Program-made: the position numbers and the translations under genes
The notes under the pieces: model-generated
Told to the model about the DNA's origin: nothing
Seen by the model: the letters and a program-made list of their open reading frames with translations, nothing else
Database searches by the model: none
In this document: positions 25,225 through 36,161 of the stretch, piece by piece
How the letters are laid out: each line of letters begins with the position of its first letter
How positions within the stretch are numbered: the first letter of the stretch is position 1
Assembly: GCA_963995505.1 (NCBI GenBank)
Contig: OZ023182.1
Location: forward strand, 1,627,001 to 1,691,000
From: Hypericum androsaemum
Lineage: Eukaryota > Streptophyta > Magnoliopsida > Malpighiales > Hypericaceae
Length of the DNA: 64,000 nucleotides
Direction of reading: 5' to 3'

Positions 25225-26468
25225 TTAGACAACATATCGGTAAGTGACATAACGTCCAGCCGTCTCGCTTGGCCTGATAATCTTCACAACCTGTCCGCGC
25301 TTCAGCCCGTAATATCTTGCGATCGGGTCTGTCACCTGAATCCGGGGAAGCTGAATCCACAGAAAACACAGGCAGAAGGAATTGTAGTCATCAAAATCCA
25401 GGGCCAACTCAGATAACCAGAGTCCGGACATAAAAATTCCCAAAGTAACAGTAACAGTACGGGTTCATGTCTGAATCCCCCCACCCTCAAAAAGTCAAGC
25501 CATTCAAGAACTAAGAGCAACTCAACCAACAATTGTATCACCCACTGCAATCTATCACTCAGCACAATAGACAAATGTATTCACCCGAACATCTGCGGCC
25601 ATCTCATTCCTTAGCACAAGTTCTAAACATTCTCAACCGATAACAGGTAGCAAATGGAGGTTTACCATGAGACACGTTCTCAAATAGCTAACTCATCCAT
25701 TAGCACTAACATCGTAGATTTTCAAGCACTCCAAAACCATATCAAGCAGTACGGCCTCTGAATTGGAAGCAAAAAAAGGTCGAAGATACCTGTGTCTCTT
25801 TGACAGTGTATCTCTCCACAAGAGTCTTCTTCTCCTCGTTAGACAGCACCTGATGCTTGGGAACCAGAACGTGCTCCTTGATGTTAACCAACAGCTCCGC
25901 CTCCTGTGCACCACAGCAAATTTAATCAGCATTAGAAAAAGGAACCCGTGCGTCACAAGCCGCGCACCCGGAGAAAGCAGAGGGGCGGGCAAGGCAATCA
26001 CCTGAAAGACTTCGAGGTGGAACTTGGCAGAGAACTCGGATATGCAAGTACGGGCGAAGGGGGTGAGCTGCTGCTGGACCACGAGGATCGCCCCAAACAC
26101 GTTCTCGGATTTCATCCGGTTCACGTACGTCTTCATCAGCTTCACCCCCACCTTCGGTTCCTCCGGGAAGAACACGTATATCTAATTAAAAAAACACACG
26201 GGAATTCCTATTAGCCAAAACCCTAGGCGGAACCGGAATCGAGTTAGAGCTAGGGTTTAGGGCAAACCTGGTCGCTGGGGTCGTTCTTCTTGGACCTGTG
26301 GATGAGGAGGTCCTCGCGCTTCTTGTTCTCGCCGTACCTGTCGATGAAGTCGGACTTTTTCATGACGATCTCCAACTCGCCGACAGCGTAGCCCCTGTCC
26401 ATGAGCATCTGCATCACCGTGTTTCTTATTCGGAAAAGCCTATTTATCTCTTCCTCCGAAAACCCCAT
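25225..26468 (-). CDS. NRPB5: DNA-directed RNA polymerase shared subunit RPB5 (RPABC1)
   Basis: Four exons on the minus strand: 26468-26268, 26181-26002, 25903-25790 and 25350-25225, all phase 0, giving 206 aa, the usual plant length. The N-terminal jaw domain (residues 1 to about 140) starts [15 protein letters not shown] and contains [13 protein letters not shown]. The C-terminal assembly domain holds HVLVPKH, the [17 protein letters not shown] block and the end [16 protein letters not shown]. Family knowledge: RPB5 is common to Pol I, II and III, and in plants this class serves Pol II and IV as well, sitting in the jaw near downstream DNA. A telo-box sits just upstream of the ATG. The last exon and its flanks have a decayed second copy at about 9400-10203. 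Confidence 0.97.
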
Positions 26469-26504
26469 CCCCGTTGTTCTGTTCCCTTCTCCGGCGAACT
26501 TGGT

Positions 26505-26514
26505 TTAGGGTTTT
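26505..26514 (-). promoter_or_regulatory. Telo-box in the RPB5 5' leader
   Basis: AAAACCCTAA on the minus strand, about 40 bp upstream of the RPB5 start codon. Such boxes are common in the 5' region of plant genes for transcription and translation machinery. Confidence 0.55.
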
Positions 26515-26519
26515 GTCGG

Positions 26520-27241
26520 CTTTTCTTCTTTTTATTCTAATCTCGGCGAGAGGAGGGAAGATTTGGATGTTGTTTATTAGGTTGGGGGCGCTGGTTTTGT
26601 TCTTTTGATAATCTTAATTCTTATGAATTGCGTTTGAGTACCGAAATTCGTGTTTGATTTCAAATCAGTCCTACGATTGGGGGAAGTTCAAGTATTTAAT
26701 TGATCTGTAGTTGTTTTTATTCAATTTGTAACAATTTGAAACATAAAATTTCATCATTTATACCTTCTTTTACTCTGTTTTTATAACCAATCAAACATCT
26801 GGACAGAGTAAAGTATATTTATCTTAAAATGTATAATATTACTAGAGATAGCATTATACGAAACAAAAAAAAAGAGAACTATATAACGAAGCACCTCTGA
26901 ACCTTTGGTTGATCAGCGAATCGGAATGCACAAAAAGGGAAGGGCAAGAAGACAGATCTTAACTTGGGAAAGAGTTTATTTTAGCAAAACTGAAGATACA
27001 AAGGAAAGAGAGAGATCAGAAGTCAGAACATCGCAGCAAGCCTCATTTCACCTGCTAAGTATAGGATAGGAGTTCATCCATCCGGCGGGGGGGATCCCGT
27101 CGTGCCACTTCGCAAGGTCTCTTACACTTGAAGCTCCTTTTCCGTTGCGCGAGGCGCTGAAGAAATAAAATGTAAGTGTTTATATCCAGTTGAAGGCCAG
27201 AGGATCTCTCAGTGGTTGTTCTTTATGCTAGAAGAGATCAA
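26520..27241. other. Spacer between RPB5 and Aux/IAA
   Basis: Holds the RPB5 promoter on the left and the Aux/IAA 3' UTR on the right. No additional gene is supported. Confidence 0.55.
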
Positions 27242-28286
27242 CTAACTACCTAGTCCGGTCGCCTCCGAACTCTTCATGATTCTCAGCCTTCGACAAGTCT
27301 CCGTGAACATTCTGCGAGACCAACAAGCTCATCAAGAGTACGCCTTAAAAAGTCGCAACTTGCAATCAATCTGCTACAGAAAAATAGGCAGAGTAGTAGT
27401 TACTCGTTCGGATTTTATTACAAGTTAGGGATGAAGCTTACTTCCAAGGAACATCACCAACAAGCATCCAGTCGCCATCTTTGTCTTCGTAGGTAAGCAC
27501 GTACTCTGAACCATTAAGGAGATCCATTAGCCGGCTCTCACTCAGTTCGCCTCGGCCGGAGACTCCGTGAGAGCTGCATTGACCTGAGGAACGGATCACC
27601 AAGCATAAATTAGCTCCCTCCAAGTAGATGGACCTATGCATCAACCAGATGATCAAGAAGATGGACCTATGGTAAAACAGCTGAACATGTTCTCCAGCGC
27701 GGCGGATAGCTCCGAATAGCTAGCATAGGCCGTGAGATGAACTTTTCTAAGGTACGGAGCACCGTCCATGCTGACCTTGACCAACAGACAACCCTTTCCT
27801 GCCTTGATTTCGATGTCATTATCAGCTCTGGTAGGGTGAGAAGCCATGGTGTTCTTTCGAAATGATCGAATCGGGGGCCATCCCACGACCTGTGTCCTGC
27901 GTTCGCAACACAGTTTCGAGCACTGTCGGATCGTATCTATCTAGTGGTGACTCACAATTGAGTAAAGCTTCAAACTTGAAAGTGAAGAAAACAAAAGGCA
28001 GGAGGAGGAGAAATTTTTACTTGGAAGAAGTAGGAGAGACGCCGGGGGAATGCTCCACGTCGGCCACTCGCTTCATGGGCCCACCAACAATATCAGCATC
28101 CTCGTGAGAAACAGGGAAGAAGAAATCCCTGAGCTTCTTCTGTTCTTCTGGGTTGTTGTCCTCGTCCCCACTCTCGGGTGAGTCGGAGCCGGGCGGCCCG
28201 AGTCTCAACTCGGTGGCTCTGAAGTTAAGGAGGCGACCTCCTCCACCGTGGACTGTGTTAGCGGCAGCCGGAACTGCTTCTTCCAT
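27242..28286 (-). CDS. Aux/IAA transcriptional repressor (IAA7/14/16/17-like)
   Basis: Four exons on the minus strand: 28286-28021, 27896-27667, 27583-27442 and 27311-27242, phases consistent, 235 aa. Domain I has the EAR motif TELRLG at residues 25-30, which recruits TOPLESS, though the following residues are PPG rather than the usual LPG. A MKR motif lies before domain II. Domain II is the TIR1/AFB degron [10 protein letters not shown] at 91-100, so the protein should be auxin-degradable. The PB1 fold (domains III/IV) shows [13 protein letters not shown] at 129-141 and [16 protein letters not shown] at 197-212. The end is [10 protein letters not shown], without the basic tail that close relatives carry. 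Exon 2 must use the acceptor before GACACAG; the next AG would shift the frame. Confidence 0.95.
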
Positions 28287-28362
28287 AGAATTGTTGAGCT
28301 TTTTCCTATATGCTTCAAACACTGAAGCCAAGGACGTAGACAGTAAATAGCTGGTGATCACT

Positions 28363-28369
28363 CTTTATA
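28363..28369 (-). promoter_or_regulatory. Candidate TATA box of the Aux/IAA gene
   Basis: TATAAAG on the minus strand, about 80 bp upstream of the start codon. No TGTCTC auxin-response element was seen in the next 250 bp, as far as read by eye. Confidence 0.4.
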
Positions 28370-28399
28370 CTTTTGAGTTGTTTTTTTACTCTCTTTTTT

Positions 28400-31010
28400 G
28401 TGTTATGTGATTTTTTGCGTTGTTAATAATCGATAACATCGGCGAATTCTATTTAAAATTTTTTATTCATTATTAGTAATTTTCATTTGTTTTAGTTATG
28501 TTATTAGGGGTTGAAGAATAGGGGAAGAGCGGAGATGACAACTGACAAGTGGGGGCGTTTGCATAATTTTTTTGAAAAAAAATTCATGAAGCGTAGAACA
28601 GAAGAATAACGCCTTTCCTGAGTTTGGTTGTTTCTTTTTCATTATTGTGCCTTTTTTGTTTTGTCTGTTATGTTATCCCTCTCTGCATGCAATGGTGGTC
28701 CCACCCCTGTCTGCGTAGAATTGGATTTGATGTTCTGTTCTGTGGAATTCTCTCTTTAATTATTGAAGAAACCTGTGGGATTTGTTCTTGGGATGAATTA
28801 GATTGGCAATAACTCTTCCGGACATCAGGACATGCAAAAGATACCAAAGTTGGTTAAATAGTAAAGAATTAAATTTTTTTTAAAATTTTTTTGGGTTCAA
28901 AATTTATGAGAATTATTCGTTAATTAAAATTCGATAGTGCTGAAATTTTATTAAGAGAGTTCTAAAATACCTCAATCCTCCCTGCTTGACGCCTTTACCC
29001 AAAAGAGAGCGTTCATTTACCGGGGTGGTCAACGAGACCATTAAGAAAAAGAAACAAAGTTTGTTAGAGAGAGAAGCATTTTGCCAAATGGCAAGAAAAT
29101 TGTTAACATCTAACGTAATATTAAAAAAACGGAGTTTTATATTGTAATTAGGATCCAGTAGTGCATTGAGGCTAGTATTATTAAATTGCCAAGGGCTTGT
29201 AGCCCAACAGTACAAGATGTTGTAAATATTTAAAAGATCTAATGTTTAAACCTTGACAATATCATAGTGTAAAAATTTATTTTAAAAAAAAACTAACTCG
29301 GAAAATTTTCAAATTAGTAAATCTCACAATGTCCCTTATAAGGTATATTGGGCCACCTTCGGCCTACTCTGCTCATATTGGTTTTAATGGACCAAAAAAC
29401 CATTTAGCTTCCTAGCTCAATTAGGAAGCGATTTTCTAATTAGAAGGAATGTTACTGAAGGGGTGATTTTTATTAATAAAATTACTAAACGGATTATTGA
29501 GTATGCTATCAGATAGTCGCTGATGATGCTAGTGCGGTTGTTTGTTCTGATAGTTGGTAGTTACTATTTATTGAAAATTTAGTCTTTGGTAAAAATATAT
29601 TGTTAAACTGCGTGTAGGCCTTTAAAAATATATTTATAATTAAATAATAATATATTTTCAGTGATATGTTAGTATATGATTATTTAAGTACAAAATCAAA
29701 ATATAATTATATATATCATAAACTATGAACTATTGTAATGCAAAAATATACATATTATATCGTTTTGTTAATTTGCATCTAAGATTTAAGATAAAAGTAA
29801 ATTAAAACATTTAGAAATTATAATTCAAAAATAAGTGTAAAAAATTTACTTTTGAAGTTTATTAGGGAACTAAGTTATCGTGTAAAGTTATTTTTCATAG
29901 ACAATCAGTTACTTATTCGCTTTAATTAAGAAATGTTGGAGGTCCAATTAACTATCACCAGTCCAAATCACCACACTAGTAAATGAATATGATATTCCTG
30001 ATCAGGAAGATCATTTTAGATTGGAAGTACATCAAAGGATTATGGGTTGTGTAGCTTTAGTTTCGTAAACTAAGCCGAGTATAGCAAGTTTAAAGTGGTT
30101 AATTTTCAAAATTTAGAACTCGAATTTTCCGGTTAATATAGAATCCGAAAAAGTGCTATTCAATATGACAGAACTTTAGGCTAATGGGTCGCAATTGCAC
30201 GGACGTTGTTACACGCATAACCAAAACTTCTCGGATTTTGAAGCACCAAGCTCGACGGATCACATGATACATGGATGCGGGTACCATCACCAGAGAGAAA
30301 ACCCAAAATTCTCAACGGGAAAATCCCAACTTCGGTGCTAGACGACAGGTTCTGTCTTTGTATTACTTGTCGTCTGGATCCCAGAAAATATAAAATTTCA
30401 GGGATGTAATATAGTCTGTTGTCCTCTTGAAAAGAACGGGAGTAAGTAACCCGGACAGGGATAAAAGGTAACAGGGAAATTCGGCAGTTTGGAAAAGGAG
30501 TGCCCACTTTATTTAATCTTATTGGGTATCCTTCTGCTTTCTCGATCCATTGAGTAATTAGGGTGGTGAAAGAGAATTGACGATGTGTGTGACATATATT
30601 ATGTCTTTTGTACGTTTTATGTCCGTGTTGGTGTTTGCGCTCTGTGCTTGTTAAGTTACTATACCTTCGTTTCATGTGTGAAAGTGTTATTCTAATTTAA
30701 TCGAGAATTTCGAGTTTGAATTATTAAAAATATAATAATGTTAAATATGTATTAGAATTATTTTGATACTTCAAAAATCTCACTCAGTTTTAACGTGGAC
30801 TAGTGTGTGGAGTATTGTTTGGATACCAGGTTTCCTAACTAATAAAATATTTTCATCTTTTTTCACGAAATTAGTCTAAATACTGAGAGAGATGAATTTT
30901 CGTAATATTAATTACGTTCAAATTTTTCAAATATTATTAGTATAATCATTCTTATATTTATAGTCCGACAATGTTCGAATCTAATATAAAATAAAAAAAT
31001 ATTATTTTTT
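28400..31010. other. Gene-free AT-rich stretch
   Basis: No supported gene. It has a SINE-like copy at about 29208-29300 and one unexplained open frame on the minus strand (30181-30675, 164 codons from an ATG) that resembles no family I know. Confidence 0.5.
29208..29300 (+). repeat. SINE-like repeat, copy 1
   Basis: GCTTGTAGCCCAACAGTACAAG resembles a tRNA-type A box region; TGTTTAAACCTTGAC is a decayed B box, and the copy ends in an A-rich run. It shares order and spacing with 37648-37750 and, more loosely, with 62032-62125. Confidence 0.4.
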
Positions 31011-31365
31011 GGGTAAATTACTCTGAGGTCTCTGGAATTTGACAAAATCATTAGTAGGGTCCTTACTATTTTAAAACCTCTTTTTTCGTCCTCCAAGCTT
31101 GGTCAAATAGAACTTTTAGGTCTCTGAAATTTGACGTGAAACTTAAAGTTCTGTTCGAAGCTCGAAGCTTGAAACTTGGGTTCTGGGTTCATCGATGTTT
31201 TGGGCGAAGCTTGGATTCTAGGTTGGTAGAGAGTTTGGGCGAAGCATGGGTTCTGGGTGCTTTGAAGTTTTGGGTGAATCTTGGGTTTTCTTCGAAGTTG
31301 AAGTTAGAAGATTGAGATACGGTAATATTGATTGCATGTGTGGTGTTCGTGTGTTGGTCAAGTTC

Positions 31366-32722
31366 TCAGAGAGTGAAAAGAACAAGGGTCGTCTGTGCTA
31401 CTGTATGCTCATCGTTCAACTTCTTAACCATGAACTTTTGCTGGCCACTTAAAAGAGAAGCATGAATCCTCCATGGATATTTATCCTTATAAGCTATTGT
31501 TACCTGCAAACTGTAATTTTTAATAAACTTTATGTCATATCCACTCTGGACCATGTAGTCCTTCAGTAAATTCCTAAACTCAACATAGTTTTTGAAAAAT
31601 TATCTTACTTAAAACTTGATATATTGCCCTTTCGCAACATTAAATGGTAATCCCACTATAATAATGGATAGGGTCAACCAATCTTCTTCATTGACCTCCT
31701 AACCATACATTGGTCAAAGTGGCATTCCATCATCTGTATCACTATCTCTAACCATCTTGTCATTAGGATCTACATTTGAAAATTTTGAACTTTCCATAAT
31801 ATTTAAAGTCTCACTGCCTTGCTCATATTCCCTGCTCATTACCCTATTTATTAACCTCCTCATTAAGTACCTTGTTAACCTCCTCACTACTCTGGTCAGC
31901 AGATGAGTATCCACCACTAAACTTCTTATCACTCTGGTCAGCAGATGAGTATCCACCACTAAACTTCTTATCACTCTGGTCAGCAGATGAGTATCCACCA
32001 CTTAAATCCTCATTAGCAGACTCCTCAGGCAAATCACGCACCCAGTCAGGTACCTCCTCGTGCGGTTTAGGCTCTCCCTCAGGCAGATCAGCAGCCTAGT
32101 CAGGCACCTCCTCAAGCATATCATTATCAACTTCCTCAAACATTTCCTCAACCAAATTATCAGGCACCTCTTCAACAACTTCCTTAGGCACTTCCTTAGA
32201 CATTTGGTCAAGCACTTGATCAATCACAATCTCACCCAACTCTGGCACAACTTCTGCTACAACCTCATGAAAAATCTCACCATCTTCGTGCCAACCCAAT
32301 AACTTTGGACTAGCAGCAATATTTTTCTCAGCACCATCCCCTGTCCAACACAAACTCCAGATAATAGTTGACAAAATGGGTCTTCCATTTCAGACTAACT
32401 GCTTTTCCTTCGGGGTGGCCACATAAACAAGTCTTCCACCTTCATCCGGCTCGATGTGTATCCGTATAACATCATAGTTTTGGTAGTACTCAAACATCAA
32501 CATCACTTATGCATCTCTACTGATTTCTATACCAGAATCTAGTGTAAACTTGGAGAGCGAACTACTGATAGGGAAGCTCCGGTAAACATATTTGATCAAT
32601 GTCAAATAAAAATATTGATCATAGGGTACCTTATCGTAGTATTACAACTCCCCTTAGAGAATAAACTTGAGAGTGTAACACTGGTCTTTCATCCTCCACG
32701 AAAAATAGATTCTTCATAATGT
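31366..32722 (-). pseudogene. MULE transposase, N-terminal half only
   Basis: Read on the minus strand: an N-terminal module ending EPDEGGRLVYVATPKEKQ (about 32460-32400), an acidic linker (repeated EEVP and EEM/DML segments, 32370-32050), a three-copy repeat, then the MuDR DNA-binding domain at about 31600-31400 (VQSGYDIKFIKN, YPWRIHAS, DEHTVAQ). Immediately after DEHT the frame ends, and the DDE catalytic domain, the MULE domain proper and the SWIM zinc finger are missing. There are several stop codons and frameshifts (for example in the linker near 32095). The gypsy element inserted just upstream of this frame. It cannot encode active transposase. Confidence 0.82.
31890..32003 (-). repeat. 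42-bp tandem repeat, 2.7 copies, in transposase linker
   Basis: CTCTGGTCAGCAGATGAGTA begins units at 31890, 31932 and 31974; the copies are nearly identical. Being a multiple of three, the unit encodes a repeated SGGYSSADQSDKKF peptide on the minus strand. Confidence 0.9.
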
Positions 32723-32775
32723 TCTCTTCAAATTAGGGTCTCTCGCAAATTAGTGTTTCTCACGAATTATGATTT

Positions 32776-33009
32776 TGTAACATACTTTGTATTAGAATGA
32801 ATACGCGAATAGCTGTTGTGACCATTATGTAATTGGTCAGGATATAAATAGAAGATAGAAACAACTGGGAGGGTATTCTGGATAATATAGAACATATTTC
32901 TTGTTGGAATAATATCTATGTTTCTCTCTTTCGTCTATCTTCTTCCCCTCTTCTTTTCCCCCTTTTCTCTTGATTATTTTCTTGAAAACCCTAGCAAGAT
33001 TGTTCCACA
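32776..33009 (+). repeat. 5' LTR of the gypsy-type element
   Basis: Begins TGTAACATAC. The expected TGTTACA end is altered to TGTTCCACA, so the right edge is uncertain by a few bases. Confidence 0.88.
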
Positions 33010-33044
33010 GTATCAGAGCTAGAAATTCCTCAGAAATTCTAGCT

Positions 33045-35340
33045 GATGACTAGCCAAAAACCCATAGAAGATCCCGTCCAAGGTTTGGTTCAGCGCATTG
33101 ATAATCTCGAAGAAGAAATTATCGAGCGACGAGTTCGGATAGAGGAGTAACGCAATCAATCCGTGGAGCTTCGCCGTGAGTCCATGGGAAGTTTCTATGC
33201 TCTCAAAGAAGCCAATCGCCAGAGATTTGACACATTGGAGGCCACTAATCAAGTGATAATGGAAAACTTAAAGACGATGATAATTGCGATGGGGAAAACT
33301 CCAAAAATGGGAAGAGATTCTCCCATCCTTCCTTCTCCCTTGGAATTGTCGTGATTAAGGGCTCGAGATGAAACAGGGGCATCACGAAGAGGATCGGAGG
33401 CGGTTCCTCAACCTCCCTCTTCTCCAGAGTCAGCGGCTTCAAGAATGCAGTTCGAGAAGATTTCGGAGGTGAACCAAAGGCATCGACAACAAAAATATTG
33501 CCAAAAAATATCACGGGATAAACCTTTCCCTTCCTAAGGTAGATATCCTATATTTTAATTACGTAAATCCTAGGGTTTGGGTAAGGCGCTATGAGAAATA
33601 CTTCATGGTTAATCACACTCGTGAGAATAGAAATATTAGAATTGCTGCTATATACTTGGATGATAGAGCCGATGTTTAGTTTATGTCGTGAAATGTGAAC
33701 CATGAAGGAGCTAGATGGTCAGAGTACTTGGATGCCCTAGGTTTGGAGGTCATGGATATGAGACTTTGATTAAGGAGTTTAACCATATTAAACAGACTGG
33801 AGATGTTAATGAATACATATGTCATTTTGAAGAGTTGAAGGGCTTGATGTTGATAGAGAATAGAACTCTTCCAGAATGATATTTCACTTCTAGCTTCATT
33901 GCTGGCCTTGAAGAGGACATTAGTGCCATGGTTTTAGCTTCATGGCCTGCAACCTTAGCAGAAGCTATGAAAGCTGCTAGATTGAATGAGACAGCAATTG
34001 ATGCTATCTTTAAGAGGAAACAATTTAACAGATCTAGGTTGGGTGGTCAAACTGAGTCTGATGGAGTAAATACTTGTGGTTATAATGCTGGAAGTAGAAG
34101 TAATAATCAGGGTACTAGAAGCACAGGCAGTAGTACTAGTAGTAACCACAGAAATTTCACGAAGGACCCAACTTGTTGGACGCGTGGAGATAAGTATTTT
34201 AAGGGTCATATGTGTTCTGTGGCCAAGAAATCAATGTTAAATATCATGGATGAGGATTGTTGAAATGATGGTGAGGCTGCTATGATATCATTGGAGGTTG
34301 TGGAATCTGTGGGCAAAGATTCAAGAAGTGGAATACTGAAAATAAGGGGTAATTGTAAAGGGAAACCACTGTTGGTGCATTAGATTCTGGAAGCACTTTT
34401 AGTTTCATGAATGATGTTGTAGTGAAGGCTCTGTCATTAAAAACTGAAAGAGAATAATTAAAAAGAGAATTCTAATTAAATATAATTTCTTAGGAACTTT
34501 GAGCTAATGCAAGTCACGCCAATTGGTTTTGGGTGTCATATGATATATGCGAAACACGTTGAGAAAGTTTCGTAACGATGAATGACACTTGCGAAAAAAA
34601 AATCAATTCTCAGTGTGAATGAAAATTGGCTTCAAAGTGATGTGGGTTTTTGGTAGTCACTATAGCTAATGGTGAGAGGATGACTAGTAGTAAACAATGT
34701 AAGAACTTTCAGTGGGAGATGGAAAATCAAAAGTTCCAATCTGATTTGAGAATTTTGTAGCTAAGTTGTCACGATTTAGTACTTGGCACAGATTGGATGA
34801 GAGAAGATAAGCTAGGAACATCAATGGAGTTCAATTTTTGGCAGTTACAGGCCACTTTAAAGAAAGATGAGAAGTTTACTATTCTTAAAGAAATGTCGGA
34901 AGAGGAAGTACAACAATTACAGCTGCTAAACACATGCAACTCCTCTATTACAGTAGGTTCTGCTGAACTGTCATTCATAGAAGGGGATAGGTTGCAAAAC
35001 TCAATGAAAAAGTTGAAAGGAGAAAAATTGGATGACGTCTTTGGAGTGGTGGACAACTTTGGTAAATCTCTTTCAGCCTTCATAACAAATGAGGGAGGAC
35101 TGCAATTTTGTGCAGGGATGAAAATAACTGCTGCAGGTCTGTAATATCCTGCAAATGTATCATCTGCTGCATTTTTTCAAGGACCATAATTATTGTTTGC
35201 AGTTGCTGCTGATCCATCACATGCTATAATGCTGCAACCATTTGTTTTGCTTCCTGGGTGCAATTTGAATTATGATGAAGAGAACAATGCGGCTATGGTG
35301 CATCGACACATCTGCTATTTTAATTTTGATGTCCCTTAAA
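33045..35340 (+). pseudogene. Gypsy gag-protease, broken, RT and integrase missing
   Basis: An ATG at 33045 opens a gag with a coiled-coil-like start (QRIDNLEEEIIERR), stop at about 33147, then the Retrotrans_gag core (RRYEKYFMVN, YICHFEELKGL, about 33570-33990). A zinc-knuckle segment (CWTRGDKYFKGHMC) near 34170-34212 has lost its second cysteine, with arginine in its place. Protease follows: the catalytic DSGS motif is at about 34384-34395. The protease is then split by a 200-bp copia LTR fragment and resumes at about 34650 (NGERMTSSK, LVLGTDWM). After 35120 the frame decays with no RT. There are many stops and frameshifts. Confidence 0.85.
34452..34648 (+). repeat. Copia LTR fragment inserted in the gypsy protease
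   Basis: Aligns in the same order with about 2850-3057 of the first copia LTR: CTAATTAAATATAA, AACTTTGAGCTAAT, CCAATTG-TTTTGGGTGT, TTTCGTAACGAT, CACTTGCGAAAA and GAAAATTGGCTTCAAAGTG. Neither LTR end is present. Diverged by many substitutions. Confidence 0.85.
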
Positions 35341-35375
35341 CCTTGAGGACAAGGCTCTTTTTCGAAGGGAGGAGT

Positions 35376-35607
35376 TGTAACATACTTTGTACTAGAATAA
35401 ATACGCTAATAGCTGTTGTGACCATTATGTAATTGGTCAGGATATAAATAGAAGATAGAAACAATTGGGAGGGTATTCTGGATAATATAGAATATTTTTT
35501 TACTTGAAATAATATCTCTATTTCTCTCTTTCGTCTATCTTCTTCCCCTCTTCTTTTCTCCCTTTTCTCTTGATTCTTTTCTTGAAAACCCTAGCAAGAT
35601 TGTTACA
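35376..35607 (+). repeat. 3' LTR of the gypsy-type element
   Basis: 232 bp from TGTAACATAC to GATTGTTACA, perfect 7-bp inverted ends TGTAACA/TGTTACA. Confidence 0.92.
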
Positions 35608-35881
35608 GGTTTCTCCACGGCGGACAATGCACACTCGAACAGGGAAGAGGGGTCGTTCCGGGAAGGGAGGGAGGGGTTCTCAACGACGAGCGACGGGTCA
35701 GTGGTTGGTCACGGTGAGGAATTATTGGTCGAGGCGATTGGAAGAGGGAAAAAGGTTTTGAAACGGGGTCGGATAAGTTCTGGAAATGTACATGGTTAAT
35801 TTTTGGGTTTTCTTGTCTTTGGAAGGGAGTTATTTTTACTGAGGGACATTTTGATCCTTTCTTGTGTAATTTCGTCGGAGT

Positions 35882-36076
35882 CAGGGACGGAGCCACATTG
35901 AATATTGCCCTCATTTAATATTTTTTTGTTTGATAAATAGGTATATTTTTTAATGTATGTCCCCACTAAAATTAGAAATTGAACCCACTAAAAAATTAAT
36001 CAACCTAAAAATTGAGCCTTTTTTTTTGAAAAAATTATATTACTCCCACTTCCCAAATTTTTTAGCTCTGCCCCTG
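35882..36076. mobile_element. hAT-type MITE (195 bp)
   Basis: Left end CAGGGACGGAGCCA; right end in reverse CAGGGGCAGAGCTA. Flanks GTCGGAGT (35874-35881) and ATCGGAGT (36077-36084) match at 7 of 8 bases, the 8-bp duplication of hAT elements. No coding capacity. Confidence 0.85.
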
Positions 36077-36161
36077 ATCGGAGTTATTTTTTGGTACCTG
36101 AAATAGAGACCTAAATTTTGTCAAACCCCATTTACTCAAGAGTAACTTGCCCTATTTTTTT

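Larger units (their letters stand above)
32776..35607 (+). mobile_element. Non-autonomous Ty3/gypsy-type LTR element (2.83 kb)
   Basis: Two LTRs of about 232-234 bp (32776-33009; 35376-35607) start TGTAACA; the right one ends TGTTACA. By eye they are about 93% identical. A primer-binding site GTATCAGAGC (initiator Met tRNA type) follows the left LTR and a purine-rich GAAGGGAGGAG precedes the right one. Flanks GATTT and GGTTT fit a decayed 5-bp duplication. Gag and protease are present but RT, RNase H and integrase are absent, so it must rely on other elements. It lies in Mutator-like element C. Confidence 0.9.
31011..36152 (-). mobile_element. Mutator-like element C, transposase-bearing, with nested insertions
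   Basis: Left end GGGTAAATTACTCTGAGG at 31011; right end read in reverse GGGCAAGTTACTCTTGAG, ending at 36152. Both continue to TTTGACAAAAT. Flanks share TATTTTTT (31003-31010 and 36153-36160), fitting a near 9-bp duplication. Transposase sequence is on the minus strand. Without the 2.83-kb gypsy element and the 195-bp MITE the element would be about 2.1 kb, shorter than an autonomous MULE, because the catalytic core is deleted. Confidence 0.72.

Noticed and set aside
31890..32003. CRISPR-like array
   Set aside because: Units are directly adjacent without spacers and lie in a transposase frame in a plant genome.
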